Origin: Labrenzia sp. PHM005
GTDB lineage: Bacteria > Pseudomonadota > Alphaproteobacteria > Rhizobiales > Stappiaceae
DNA length: 64,000 nucleotides
NCBI RefSeq assembly: GCF_006517275.1
Contig: NZ_CP041191.1
Location: forward strand, 558,001 to 622,000
Reading direction: 5' to 3'
Both the position numbers and the translations under genes were made by a program. Shown here piece after piece: positions 44,327 to 52,794 of this stretch. The notes under the pieces were generated by a model. It had not been told where the DNA came from and made no database searches. It saw nothing but the letters and a program-made list of their open reading frames with translations. Within the stretch, counting starts at the first letter, position 1; each line of letters starts with the position of its first letter.

Positions 44327-45154
44327 ATGGACACGGGCACTCCACACAGCGCAGCGGCAAATAGTTTTCAGGTGATGGCGGACCGGCCGGCTCCCATCGT
44401 GTCTTTAAAAGAGATTTCCAAGTCTTTTGAGAATGGCACCACGGCCTTGAACGATTTCTCACTCGATATCTGCAAGGGAGAATTTGTATCTCTGCTCGGT
44501 CCATCCGGATGCGGGAAATCTACCGCTTTGAGGATCATCACCGGGCTTACAGCCCCCTCGTCGGGAAAAGTGACCTGGCCGCTTGAAGCACCACAAGAAA
44601 CCGATCACGAGCTGAGTTTTGTGTTTCAAGAACCCACCCTGATGCCCTGGTCGACGGTCTTCGGTAATGTCTATTTGCCGCTGCGCCTCAAGGGACTTTC
44701 AAAAAAGGCAGCGCGCGGTGATGTTATGGACGCTTTGAAGATGGTGGGCCTTGCGGAAGCGGCCGACAGCTATCCAAGGGAACTCTCCGGCGGCATGAAG
44801 ATGCGCGTTTCCATCGCCCGGGCGCTGGTGACCAAACCCAAAATTCTCTTGATGGACGAACCCTTTGCCGCGCTGGATGAAATCACCCGTTTCAAGCTCA
44901 ACAATGATCTTTTAGAGCTTTGGCAGTCCTTTGGCCTGACCGTTGTGTTCGTGACGCATTCAGTGTTTGAATCCGTCTATCTCTCCAACCGGATCGTCGT
45001 CATGGCAGCCCGGCCCGGCCGGATTTTTAGTGACCTCAACATCCACGCGCCCTACCCACGCGATGAAGCGTTTCGGACTTCAACGGCCTATGCCGGGTTT
45101 TGCCGGGAGATCTCCGAAACACTGCACAGCGCAATGACTGCGTCCGAAACCTAA
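44327..45154 (+). CDS. ABC transporter ATPase of the nitrate/taurine/thiamin-precursor class
   Basis: A 275-residue ATPase with Walker A GPSGCGKST (near residue 63), Q-loop VFQEPTLMPW, signature ELSGGMKMRVSIARAL, Walker B ILLMDEPFAALDE and switch VFVTHSVFES. The sequence resembles SsuB, TauB and ThiZ, which work with NMT1-type binding proteins. No permease or binding protein is adjacent. The nearest binding protein of that class is the ThiY-like gene 9 kb away across the V-ATPase operon. A functional pairing is possible but unproven. Confidence 0.85.
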   Translation: MDTGTPHSAAANSFQVMADRPAPIVSLKEISKSFENGTTALNDFSLDICKGEFVSLLGPSGCGKSTALRIITGLTAPSSGKVTWPLEAPQETDHELSFVFQEPTLMPWSTVFGNVYLPLRLKGLSKKAARGDVMDALKMVGLAEAADSYPRELSGGMKMRVSIARALVTKPKILLMDEPFAALDEITRFKLNNDLLELWQSFGLTVVFVTHSVFESVYLSNRIVVMAARPGRIFSDLNIHAPYPRDEAFRTSTAYAGFCREISETLHSAMTASET

Positions 45155-45163
45155 CGTTGCCGT

Positions 45164-45697
45164 TTAGGCAACCGGTCGTTTGCGCAGCAAATAGCGGTGT
45201 TCGCCGGAAAGCACTGTTACCCCCTCCTGATTGCGCACGGTCGCGGCCATGACGACAACACCGGTGGTGTTTTGTTCAATCAGGTCGGAAATCACCAGAT
45301 CCGAATAAAGCGTGTCATCCACATAGACAGGTTTTAAGAACTTGCACTCCAGCCCAATAAATCCAATGAGGGCATCGGCGACTTCTTCTGGAAAGGTCCC
45401 GGCACCCGCAGCCGACTGGATCAAAACCTGCATGCCATGCGCGAGCATGTCTTTGTGGCCAATCGATTGGCAATATGGCCGGTCATAGTGGATCGGGTCA
45501 TTATCGCCTGACGCGAGTTGAAAAGCTGCAAACAGGGCATCAGTCTGGGTCCTTGAGGGCAGCGCATAACGCCGGCCAACCTCAAGATCTTCAAAATAGA
45601 GCGACGGTCCTGGCCGATGGTCCGCCGGTGTCCAGTCCGAGCCCGTCATTTGAGCTGCCATGGCATGTTCCTTCCAATCTTTTTGCTTTGAATTCAT
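45164..45697 (-). CDS. MaoC-like hotdog-fold dehydratase
   Basis: A 177-residue protein. YFEDLEVGRRYALPSRTQTDALFAAFQLASGDNDPIHYD contains the MaoC dehydratase motif, with the Asp/His pair in GDNDPIHYD, followed by GHKDMLAHGMQ. MaoC-like enzymes hydrate enoyl-CoA esters. The ATG at 45697 overlaps the MFS stop (ATGA); an internal ATG at 45661 has AAGGAA upstream and may be the true start. It is last in the TRAP-MFS transcript, so it likely serves the same catabolic route as the acyl-CoA genes downstream. Confidence 0.8.
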   Translation of the reverse strand: MNSKQKDWKEHAMAAQMTGSDWTPADHRPGPSLYFEDLEVGRRYALPSRTQTDALFAAFQLASGDNDPIHYDRPYCQSIGHKDMLAHGMQVLIQSAAGAGTFPEEVADALIGFIGLECKFLKPVYVDDTLYSDLVISDLIEQNTTGVVVMAATVRNQEGVTVLSGEHRYLLRKRPVA

Positions 45698-46953
45698 TGT
45701 GTTTCACCAATCTGGTCCCGCTCTGTCCAGCGCCCTACTGACAAGGGTTTGATGCACCAGAACAGCGTGATGCCGATAAGAGAGGTAGCGATGGAGAGTG
45801 CAAACCCTGCTCCGTAATCACCTGTATGATCGTAAAGCACACCAGAGAGCCAGCCGCCGAAGGCGCCTCCGAGACCAAGACCAATGGTGGTGGCGCCATA
45901 AATGGCAGCGACATTTTCTGGATAAAGCCTTGCAACCAGAGCAGATACTGCCGGACCACGAGAGCCCATCGCCGCACCGAAGACCACAACGAACCCAACT
46001 AGGGTAACGAGGCTGCGTTCTTCCTGAAGATGCCACAACATGGCAACGCCCAGCGCAGACAAGATGTAGCCGACGGTCACCGAATTTCGCTGGCCGAACC
46101 GGTCGCTGGCCCAGCCAAAACTGACCAGCCCGACCACCGACATCGCCCCCACAGCCCCATAGGCTGAGGCAGCCACAATCGGGCTAAAGCCCACGGCAAC
46201 AAAATAGGCAACGGCCTGAAGCATCACAGACCAAACCGTGACTGAAGCCAAAAACAAGGTGGCAAACAAGCCCCAGAATGCGGGATGGCGAAGAATAGCT
46301 GGACTCAAACCGAAACTACGGGGTGTCTTGCGGCTTTGGATATGATCGGCACCTGTTCCCATGGCCCGCCAGGGCAGCAGCCAGATCACCGGAACCATGG
46401 CAAGACTTGCATATCCCAAGACGCCATAGGCCGTGCGCCAATCCGTTGCTTCGATGAGGATTTGAGTAAGCGGGACAATGACCACCATGCCGGCTGGAAT
46501 GCCGGTGTAGGCGAGCGCGTTGGCGAGAGTGATCCGGCGCTCAAACCAGCGGCTGACAAGGCCGGAGGCCACCGTCATGCCGGTGGCCGAAATACCGATC
46601 CCGGTCATAATGCCGAGCCCTAGGATTGCCTGCCAAAGCGCCTCCATGAAACTTGCCAGCAGAAACCCTGCCCCGAACAGACAGACGCCAGCGGTATAGA
46701 CCGGTCGTGGACCGAACCGGTCGAAGATCATGCCTATTAGAGGGGCGGAAAGGCCGATGGTTGCCATGTAGGCGAAATAGATCGTGCCATAGGTGCTGCG
46801 GCTCCAGCCGAGGTCACTCGTCACGGGCAGAAGAAACACTGCAAACGTCTCGCTGACGCCCCGGGAAAAGAAATTCATCGCTGCGCAAAAAACCAGAACC
46901 GCGATGGCGGCTCTGGTCATTTCACGTGTGTGCGGCACTGACCGCTGTAACAT
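45694..46953 (-). CDS. MFS transporter
   Basis: A 419-residue permease with about 12 hydrophobic segments. The loop between segments 2 and 3, IFDRFGPRPVYTAGV, is the MFS motif A region. The sequence resembles monocarboxylate or oxalate/formate-type MFS carriers (FFSRGVSETFAVFLLPVTSDLGWSRS). GGAGA precedes the ATG. It lies 20 bp downstream of the TRAP large permease and overlaps the MaoC gene, so it is part of one transcript. The substrate is probably an organic acid, by context. Confidence 0.85.
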   Translation of the reverse strand: MLQRSVPHTREMTRAAIAVLVFCAAMNFFSRGVSETFAVFLLPVTSDLGWSRSTYGTIYFAYMATIGLSAPLIGMIFDRFGPRPVYTAGVCLFGAGFLLASFMEALWQAILGLGIMTGIGISATGMTVASGLVSRWFERRITLANALAYTGIPAGMVVIVPLTQILIEATDWRTAYGVLGYASLAMVPVIWLLPWRAMGTGADHIQSRKTPRSFGLSPAILRHPAFWGLFATLFLASVTVWSVMLQAVAYFVAVGFSPIVAASAYGAVGAMSVVGLVSFGWASDRFGQRNSVTVGYILSALGVAMLWHLQEERSLVTLVGFVVVFGAAMGSRGPAVSALVARLYPENVAAIYGATTIGLGLGGAFGGWLSGVLYDHTGDYGAGFALSIATSLIGITLFWCIKPLSVGRWTERDQIGETQ

Positions 46954-46973
46954 ATAGATCCAGTCTCCTCAGA

Positions 46974-48383
46974 TCAGTTCATCATGCTGGGCAGCCACGT
47001 GATGATCTGCGGGAAGGCAATCAGGCCCGCGATGGTCAGAACATCAGCAATGAAAAACAGAAAAATACCGCGGAAAACGTCGGACAAGGCAATGTCCGGC
47101 CGTACCCCGTTGACGACAAAACAATTGATCCCAATGGGTGGCGTGATCAGACAAACCTCGGCCATCTTCACGACGATGATGCCGAACCAGATGCTGGCCT
47201 GGGTTCCGGTCATGCCAAAGGCGCTGTCAGCAGCACTCACATCCGGACCGCCATTCAGCGCGATCACCGCAGGATAGACAACCGGCAAGGTCAGGAGCAA
47301 AAGCCCGATTGCGTCCATAAACATGCCGAGCACCACATAGCCCATGAGAATAGCGGCAAGAATCAAATAGGGATCGGCATTCCAGGACAAAATCCAGTTG
47401 GCGAAGGTTTCCGGAAGACCGGAAAAGCCAAGAAAACGGCCGAAGATCAACACGCCCCAGATCAACGAGAAGATCATCACCACCAATTTGGAGGTTTCCA
47501 TCAGCGCGGCTTTGAGGCTTGGCCAGCGCATGCCGTTGATCCAGGCCATGACAAGCACGATGAACGCGCCCAGCGCACCGGCCTCCGTTGGCGCAGCCCA
47601 GCCGGTGTAGATCGCGCTGATAATGATCACCACAACGGCGGCAATTGGCAGGACACCAGGCAAAGACCGGAATCGTTCCGACCAGCTTATCCCGCGGACG
47701 GGTGGACCGGCTTCGGGCCGGAATTTGGCCCATAAAACAATGATCGCCGCATAGATCGCCGCCGAGAAGAGACCGGGTAGGAACCCTGCGAGCAACAGAG
47801 CCCCAACTGACTCTTCTACGATGATAGCGTAGATAACCAGGATCGCTGATGGCGGGATCAGCGAGGCCAGGGTGCCACCCGCAGCCACCACACCAGCGGC
47901 CAGCTTCCGGTCGTAACCCTCTTTCAGCATTTCCGGGATGGCGACCCGGGAAAAGACTGCGGTGGTGGCCACTGAAGCGCCGGAAACCGCCGCAAACCCA
48001 GCAGTTGCAAAGACGGTGGCAACGGCCAGGCCGCCCGGCAACCAACCGATCCAGGCCCTAGCCGCCGCAAAGAGCTGGGAGGTCATCCCGGCGTGAAACG
48101 CCAGATAGCCAATCAAGATAAAAACCGGAATGAGCCCCAGCACAAAGCTGACCGACTTGGAATGGGGAATGGAGCCGATGCTGCCGGCTGCCGCGGTCCA
48201 GCCAATGAGTTCAACAAGGCCAATCAACCCAACGAGTCCGGCGGCGAACACCACCCGGACGCCCATTACAACAAAGACCAGCAAAAGCCCCATGCAAATC
48301 ACCCCGACGAGCGCCGGATTGCTGTAGCCAATGCCAAAGAAAACAGCAGGAGCCCCGCTGGTCAGGGTTTCAAAGAAGCTCAT
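46974..48383 (-). CDS. dctM: TRAP transporter large permease DctM
   Basis: A 469-residue membrane protein with about 12 segments. AAVSGASVATTAVFSRVAIPEMLKEGYDRKLAAGVVAAGGTLASLIPPS near residue 145 is the conserved DctM region, and TPPIGINCFVVNG near 420 is also typical. It is the ion-coupled transport subunit. The ATG at 48383 overlaps the dctQ stop by 4 bp and has GGGAGG upstream; the frame runs on to 48524 but that part lies within dctQ. Confidence 0.93.
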   Translation of the reverse strand: MSFFETLTSGAPAVFFGIGYSNPALVGVICMGLLLVFVVMGVRVVFAAGLVGLIGLVELIGWTAAAGSIGSIPHSKSVSFVLGLIPVFILIGYLAFHAGMTSQLFAAARAWIGWLPGGLAVATVFATAGFAAVSGASVATTAVFSRVAIPEMLKEGYDRKLAAGVVAAGGTLASLIPPSAILVIYAIIVEESVGALLLAGFLPGLFSAAIYAAIIVLWAKFRPEAGPPVRGISWSERFRSLPGVLPIAAVVVIIISAIYTGWAAPTEAGALGAFIVLVMAWINGMRWPSLKAALMETSKLVVMIFSLIWGVLIFGRFLGFSGLPETFANWILSWNADPYLILAAILMGYVVLGMFMDAIGLLLLTLPVVYPAVIALNGGPDVSAADSAFGMTGTQASIWFGIIVVKMAEVCLITPPIGINCFVVNGVRPDIALSDVFRGIFLFFIADVLTIAGLIAFPQIITWLPSMMN

Positions 48384-48979
48384 TTCCCGCCTCCCGCGCT
48401 GGAGGCTTCGTCTTCGGCATGTTCGGCCGCCGATTTGATGATCGGTACGGCCACAGGATCCGCTTTTGGCCAAAGGAACAGCCTGAGAAATCCAATGAGC
48501 TGCAACGTCAGGCGCACAAACCAAATGGAAAAAGCGAAGGGGACCAGGAATTTAGAGGGCCAAGTCGGAATACCGTAATCATAGGTCGTGTCGCCGACCT
48601 CCCAAGCGTCATAAAAGAAGTTCCAGCTGTAGCGGATCAGAACGGCAATCAGCAGCATGGCCAACAGTGTTCCGATGGCCTCAAGAAGCCAGCGCAACCG
48701 GCCATGAGTTGCCCCAATGATCATGTCCATCCGGATGTGGGCGCCATACCGCTGGGCGTAGGCCACGCCCAGAAACGCAAAAACTGCGATTGCTTGTTCG
48801 GAAGCTTCCAGAAATCCAGGAATCGGATAACCGGCAAGGCGGCAAAAGATTTGGCATGTGGTCACCAGCATCACAACGAAGATCGTCAAGGCGGCGAAGA
48901 TGTTGAGCGCATCTTCCACGGCGCCCAAACCGCGATTTAGATTGAAGAGAATGGCGCCGTCGCCGTGTGGTCCGGTCAT
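48380..48979 (-). CDS. dctQ: TRAP transporter small permease DctQ
   Basis: A 199-residue protein with four hydrophobic segments. FLGVAYAQRYGAHIRMDMIIG near residue 72 is the DctQ signature. It pairs with DctM. A terminator-like hairpin lies upstream, between it and dctP. The C-terminal 25 residues are charged and presumably cytoplasmic. Confidence 0.88.
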   Translation of the reverse strand: MTGPHGDGAILFNLNRGLGAVEDALNIFAALTIFVVMLVTTCQIFCRLAGYPIPGFLEASEQAIAVFAFLGVAYAQRYGAHIRMDMIIGATHGRLRWLLEAIGTLLAMLLIAVLIRYSWNFFYDAWEVGDTTYDYGIPTWPSKFLVPFAFSIWFVRLTLQLIGFLRLFLWPKADPVAVPIIKSAAEHAEDEASSAGGGK

Positions 48980-49075
48980 ATCGGGTGTCAGTTCCGTATT
49001 TTTCTTAAATAGAGGCGCAGCTAGAAGCGGACCTGAAAGTGTCGGCTGTGTTTATCAGAAACGAACTGCAGTTTG

Positions 49076-49101
49076 AAAAAGGCACCAGCTTTGCTGGTGC
49101 C
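49076..49101 (-). terminator. Partial terminator between dctP and dctQ
   Basis: GGCACCAGC and GCTGGTGCC (49081-49089, 49093-49101) form a perfect 9-bp stem. On the minus strand TTTTT follows. It lies after dctP and before dctQM, and so would reduce permease expression relative to the binding protein. Confidence 0.8.
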
Positions 49102-49112
49102 TTACGAGCTAA

Positions 49113-50150
49113 TCAGCTGCCGCTGCCAGCCGACATAACGGTGTCAAGCACACCTTGGGCGTCAAATTTTTCCTGATTGTCAGCCACCCACTGGCGCCAG
49201 ATCGGCTCACCGGCAACCTTCTGGAATTCCTCCCGGGTTGCCGCGTCGTAGGTGACTTCAGTCAGCGCCTCGCGGAAGATCGGCAGATATTTTTCATCCG
49301 CTTTGCCATAGGCCGTGCGGTAAACGTTATCGACTTCCGGCAGGAGGGTCTGCAGAAGGTCCTTATATTGCTGCGGCAATTTTTCGTGGGCGGTTTTGTT
49401 CAAGACGATCGGGCAATCCGCCGTTCCCGGTTGGAGATTGCCGGTAAACCATTTTGCCACTTCCTGAAGCTTGTAAGCGCCGTGGGCGTAGGTGAAGGGG
49501 AAGGAAACCGCATCCGCGATACCCCGCTGCAGGGCCGTATAAACTTCGGTTGCGGGCATGGACTGGCGCACTGCGCCTAGTTTTTCCATTGCCAAGCCAA
49601 CACCGCCACCGGCACGGACACGCAGACCGTTCCAGTCATCCAGCTTCTGCGGCGGTTCACCGGTCCCCATGAACTCATATTGAGGCAGATGGGTTGAAGT
49701 GTAGGTGATCGCGTTCCAGCGCTCCAGATCCGCGACAACGGCGGGATGATCGTAGAGCGCCCCGCGAACGGCAATCGAGGTATCAAAATTCTTAATCGGC
49801 AGGAACGGCAGGCTCATCACCATCAGCGCTGGTGTCTTGGCCGGATGATAGAAGTTGCAGACGATCGCCGCTTCAAAGGCATTGACCTTCATGCCATCTA
49901 GATTTTCTTTCGCCTTGGAGAGCTGGTTTCCATAAAAGATCTTCAGCTGGAACTTGCCGTCAGTTTCCTCCGCGAGCCGGGCGGCCAGATGTTCAGGGCC
50001 CGCCGTCAGAGCGCGGGATTTCCCCCAGACGGAGAATTTCCAGAAAACCGAGGGTCCCTCAACGTTTGCCGCCAAACCAGGTTGCGCCAACAATCCAGAC
50101 AATAAACCTGCGGCGACAGCGCTGCACACGGCGTGTTTGATACGCTTCAT
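49113..50150 (-). CDS. dctP: TRAP transporter substrate-binding protein DctP
   Basis: A 345-residue periplasmic protein with a signal peptide (MKRIKHAVCSAVAAGLLSGL, cut near GLA-AN). The ligand-site region DWNGLRVRAGGGVGLAMEKLGA, with the conserved arginine, followed by MPATEVYTALQRGIADAVSFPF, is typical of DctP. In this family the arginine binds a carboxylate, so the ligand is probably an organic acid. GGAGGAAG precedes the ATG at 50150. Upstream lies the 31-bp motif shared with the CoA-transferase operon. Confidence 0.9.
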   Translation of the reverse strand: MKRIKHAVCSAVAAGLLSGLLAQPGLAANVEGPSVFWKFSVWGKSRALTAGPEHLAARLAEETDGKFQLKIFYGNQLSKAKENLDGMKVNAFEAAIVCNFYHPAKTPALMVMSLPFLPIKNFDTSIAVRGALYDHPAVVADLERWNAITYTSTHLPQYEFMGTGEPPQKLDDWNGLRVRAGGGVGLAMEKLGAVRQSMPATEVYTALQRGIADAVSFPFTYAHGAYKLQEVAKWFTGNLQPGTADCPIVLNKTAHEKLPQQYKDLLQTLLPEVDNVYRTAYGKADEKYLPIFREALTEVTYDAATREEFQKVAGEPIWRQWVADNQEKFDAQGVLDTVMSAGSGS

Positions 50151-50284
50151 TTTACTTCCTCCCAAGTGATGACCGCCGGTCTACCGGCACGCGGGCTCTA
50201 AGCCCTTTCCGTCTCCGTCCGCTTCATCATCCCGCTGGCTCGATCTCCAGAACCGGTGACTTCACATTCGACTTTGTTCTTATT

Positions 50285-50315
50285 TATGGACTAAATGATC
50301 ATATATCGAGACATA
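50285..50315. promoter_or_regulatory. Candidate IclR operator upstream of dctP
   Basis: A 31-bp stretch starting TATGGACT and ending GACATA matches 51522-51552 at 23 positions with no gaps. It lies 135-165 bp upstream of dctP. The rest of the 50151-50596 gap shows no gene; a frame at 50386-50640 has no family resemblance. Confidence 0.6.
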
Positions 50316-50596
50316 TGTCCAGCGGTCACAACATTTCCTTGACGCTGTGACACATGACACTCCAACGGAAGCGCGGTTAAGCAGGCTAATTTCCAATTAG
50401 ATAGCTGCGCTGAAACCTCTCCCTACTGGAGGGCAAGTAGAGATTGTTTCTGAGTGGTGATGTATTGATGAAAGCGGTCATCCGGAGGCGCAATCGCCAC
50501 AGTGAGCTAATGACCGAAGCAATTGGCAAGATCTTGACCGGACAACCGTGGCCGCCGTCTCGAAAAATCAGATAAAAGGGGTCGCCTGAATTCAGA

Positions 50597-51367
50597 TCAC
50601 GACGTTGCTGCAAGCTGCTCCATGGTGGCAGAAGCGCCAATAATCCCGGCTTCTTCGGTCAGCCTTTGCATTGTTTCAGCTACATCGGCGCACTTGTCTT
50701 CCAGACGGAACTGGGGTCCGGCAACGACGATCGCAAAACGGCGTTCATCCGCCACCACCGGAATGGCAATCGCGGCAAGATCCGCGCTGTATTCACGAAT
50801 ACTCTGATACCAGCCGCGTTTCTGGGAAGCGGCAAGAACGGCTTCAACATCTTCCGCATTCATCAAAGCATTTGTACCATAGGGCTCAAAGGTGATCTTG
50901 CTCAGCAGATTAGCCCGCTCGGTCGGTGTATAGAGCGACAGCAAGGCCCGCCCGGAAGCGCCCGCATGGATCGGGATCCGCATACCCACATGAGCTGCAT
51001 AGCGAATAGGCGATGTGGACTCGATCACATCGAGATAGACTGAAAATCGGCCCGCAGGTGCGGCGACAATGGCTGTTTCACCGGTTTCAGCCGCCAGTTT
51101 TTCCAAAAGCGCCGACAAGCGTTCATTCAAAGGATCCGCGGACACAATCGATTCCGACACGCTGGCCAGCCGCGGTGTTGGATAATATCCCCCGCGCCGC
51201 GCTGGCTCATACATGTAACCGCGTTCCACCAGCGTGTTCAAAATATTGTAGGCACTCGAACGCGGCCAGCCAAAGTGATGCTGGATTTCCGCCAGGCTTG
51301 CCGGTTTTTTGAGGCGGGCAAAATATTCGATCAGGTCGAGAGCGTTCTGTATCTGCTTAACGGCCAT
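50597..51367 (-). CDS. IclR-family transcriptional regulator
   Basis: A 256-residue regulator. The N-terminal winged helix (NALDLIEYFARLKKPASLAE, then GWPRSSAYNILNTLVERGYM) is followed by an IclR effector domain (GMRIPIHAGASGRALLSLY near 135; REYSADLAAIAIPVVADERRFAIVVAGPQFRL near 205). It lies between the TRAP operon and the acyl-CoA operon, and shared motifs stand before both. The ligand is likely the transported acid or its metabolite. Repression is suggested by the motif position over the second promoter. Confidence 0.88.
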   Translation of the reverse strand: MAVKQIQNALDLIEYFARLKKPASLAEIQHHFGWPRSSAYNILNTLVERGYMYEPARRGGYYPTPRLASVSESIVSADPLNERLSALLEKLAAETGETAIVAAPAGRFSVYLDVIESTSPIRYAAHVGMRIPIHAGASGRALLSLYTPTERANLLSKITFEPYGTNALMNAEDVEAVLAASQKRGWYQSIREYSADLAAIAIPVVADERRFAIVVAGPQFRLEDKCADVAETMQRLTEEAGIIGASATMEQLAATS

Positions 51368-51504
51368 GGGGCACAGTCTTTTGTTGTGAGGCCTTGATTC
51401 CGGTGCGGTAAGGCGCAGCCGGATCGCCGGTTGGAATCGTCATCACATTTTCCGTTCTTCTATCCCGCTTTGACAGGAAACGCGAGCAATCTTGCATGAG
51501 CGGC

Positions 51505-51552
51505 TTGACATTGTTTCAATATATGGACTTATTATTCATATTTGTGGACATA
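51505..51552 (+). promoter_or_regulatory. Promoter and candidate IclR operator of the acyl-CoA operon
   Basis: A perfect -35 TTGACA (51505-51510) and -10-like TATTAT (51530-51535, spacing 19) precede the CoA-transferase gene. The 31-bp motif shared with the dctP region (51522-51552) covers the -10. A bound regulator would block transcription. The spacing is longer than ideal. Confidence 0.55.
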
Positions 51553-51568
51553 AGCCAAGGTTTTTCAC

Positions 51569-52786
51569 ATGGGCCCTTTGAAAGGCATACGTGTCGTCGA
51601 CATGTCGGCAGTGCTCGCCGGACCGGTTGCCACCCAGATGCTGGGTGACTTCGGTGCGGACGTCATCAAGATAGAACCGCCTCAGGGAGATCTGTTGCGT
51701 CAGGTCGGGCCAATGCGGTCAACGGCGATGGGCCCGCTTTACATGAACGCCAACTACAACAAGCGGTCAGTGTGCCTGGATCTGAAATCGGTCGACGGGC
51801 GTGAGGTTCTGATCGACTTGATCCGCTCCGCCGATATTTTTGTAACCAACAGCCGTCCCAAAGCCATGATGCGCCTTGGCCTCTCCTATGACACCGTTCA
51901 GGCCATCAAACCGAACATCATTTACACCGCCCTGCTCGGGTTCGGCGAAACCGGACGGTATGCCGGAAAACCAGCTTATGACGACCTCATTCAAGGCGCA
52001 GTCGGGCTGCCCTATTTACAATCCAAAGCAAGCGGTGGTGTGCCGCGCTATTTTCCCAATGCAATTGCAGACCGTGCTTTCGGATTGACCGCCGCAAACG
52101 CGATCCTCGCCGCCCTTGTTCACCGCGAACGCACAGGGGAAGGCCAGCAAATCGACATTCCAATGTTCGAGACGGTCGCGCAATTTGTCCTCGGCGATCA
52201 TCTCGGTGGCCTGTCTTTCGATCCTCCCCTTGATGAAGGCGGCTATCACCGCCTGACCTCCAAGGCCCGCCGTCCCTTCCGCACAAAAGACGGTTACATC
52301 TGCCTGCTGCTCTATTCGGATGCCCAATGGAGCAAATTCCTGGAAGTCACAAACCGCCCGACGCGCCTTGCCGGAGACAACCGGTTTTCCAGTTTCGCTG
52401 GACGGCAGGAGCACTTTGAAGATTTGTGCCGCGCCATTGGCGACGTCATCAAGATGCGAACCAGCGCCGAGTGGCTGGCCCTCCTCGATAAGGCCGACAT
52501 TCCAGTAATGCCAATGCATTCACTCGAAACACTTCTGGAGGATCCTCATCTTCAAGATGTTGGTTTTTTTGAAACCTATGACCATCCGAGCGAAGGCCGC
52601 ATGCGGCGGACCAAGGTGCCGGTCTCCTGGTCACAAACCCCGTCAGAAAACCACCAGCCACCACCCGTTATTGGAGAACACACCGTTGAAGTTCTGAAAG
52701 AAACAGGGCTCAGCGACGACACCATCTACGAACTGCTGCAGTCGGGGGCCGCATCGGCGCCTGCGCTTGAACCAATCCCTGCTTGA
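51569..52786 (+). CDS. Family III CoA-transferase (CaiB/BaiF)
   Basis: A 405-residue enzyme. MGPLKGIRVVDMSAVLAGPVATQMLGDFGADVIKIEPPQGD is the class III signature, and YNKRSVCLDLKS and LLGFGETGRYAGKPAYDDLIQGAVG follow; the aspartate in AYDDLIQG corresponds to the catalytic residue of the family. It moves CoA between carboxylic acids, activating the imported substrate. It is the first gene of the plus-strand operon under the candidate IclR promoter. A second CoA-transferase lies at 57916. Substrate unknown. Confidence 0.88.
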   Translation: MGPLKGIRVVDMSAVLAGPVATQMLGDFGADVIKIEPPQGDLLRQVGPMRSTAMGPLYMNANYNKRSVCLDLKSVDGREVLIDLIRSADIFVTNSRPKAMMRLGLSYDTVQAIKPNIIYTALLGFGETGRYAGKPAYDDLIQGAVGLPYLQSKASGGVPRYFPNAIADRAFGLTAANAILAALVHRERTGEGQQIDIPMFETVAQFVLGDHLGGLSFDPPLDEGGYHRLTSKARRPFRTKDGYICLLLYSDAQWSKFLEVTNRPTRLAGDNRFSSFAGRQEHFEDLCRAIGDVIKMRTSAEWLALLDKADIPVMPMHSLETLLEDPHLQDVGFFETYDHPSEGRMRRTKVPVSWSQTPSENHQPPPVIGEHTVEVLKETGLSDDTIYELLQSGAASAPALEPIPA

Positions 52787-52794
52787 GGTCAATC

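Noticed and set aside
50386..50640. An 84-codon minus-strand frame between dctP and iclR
   Set aside because: It overlaps the iclR 3' end and has no recognisable sequence; I treat the region as non-coding.
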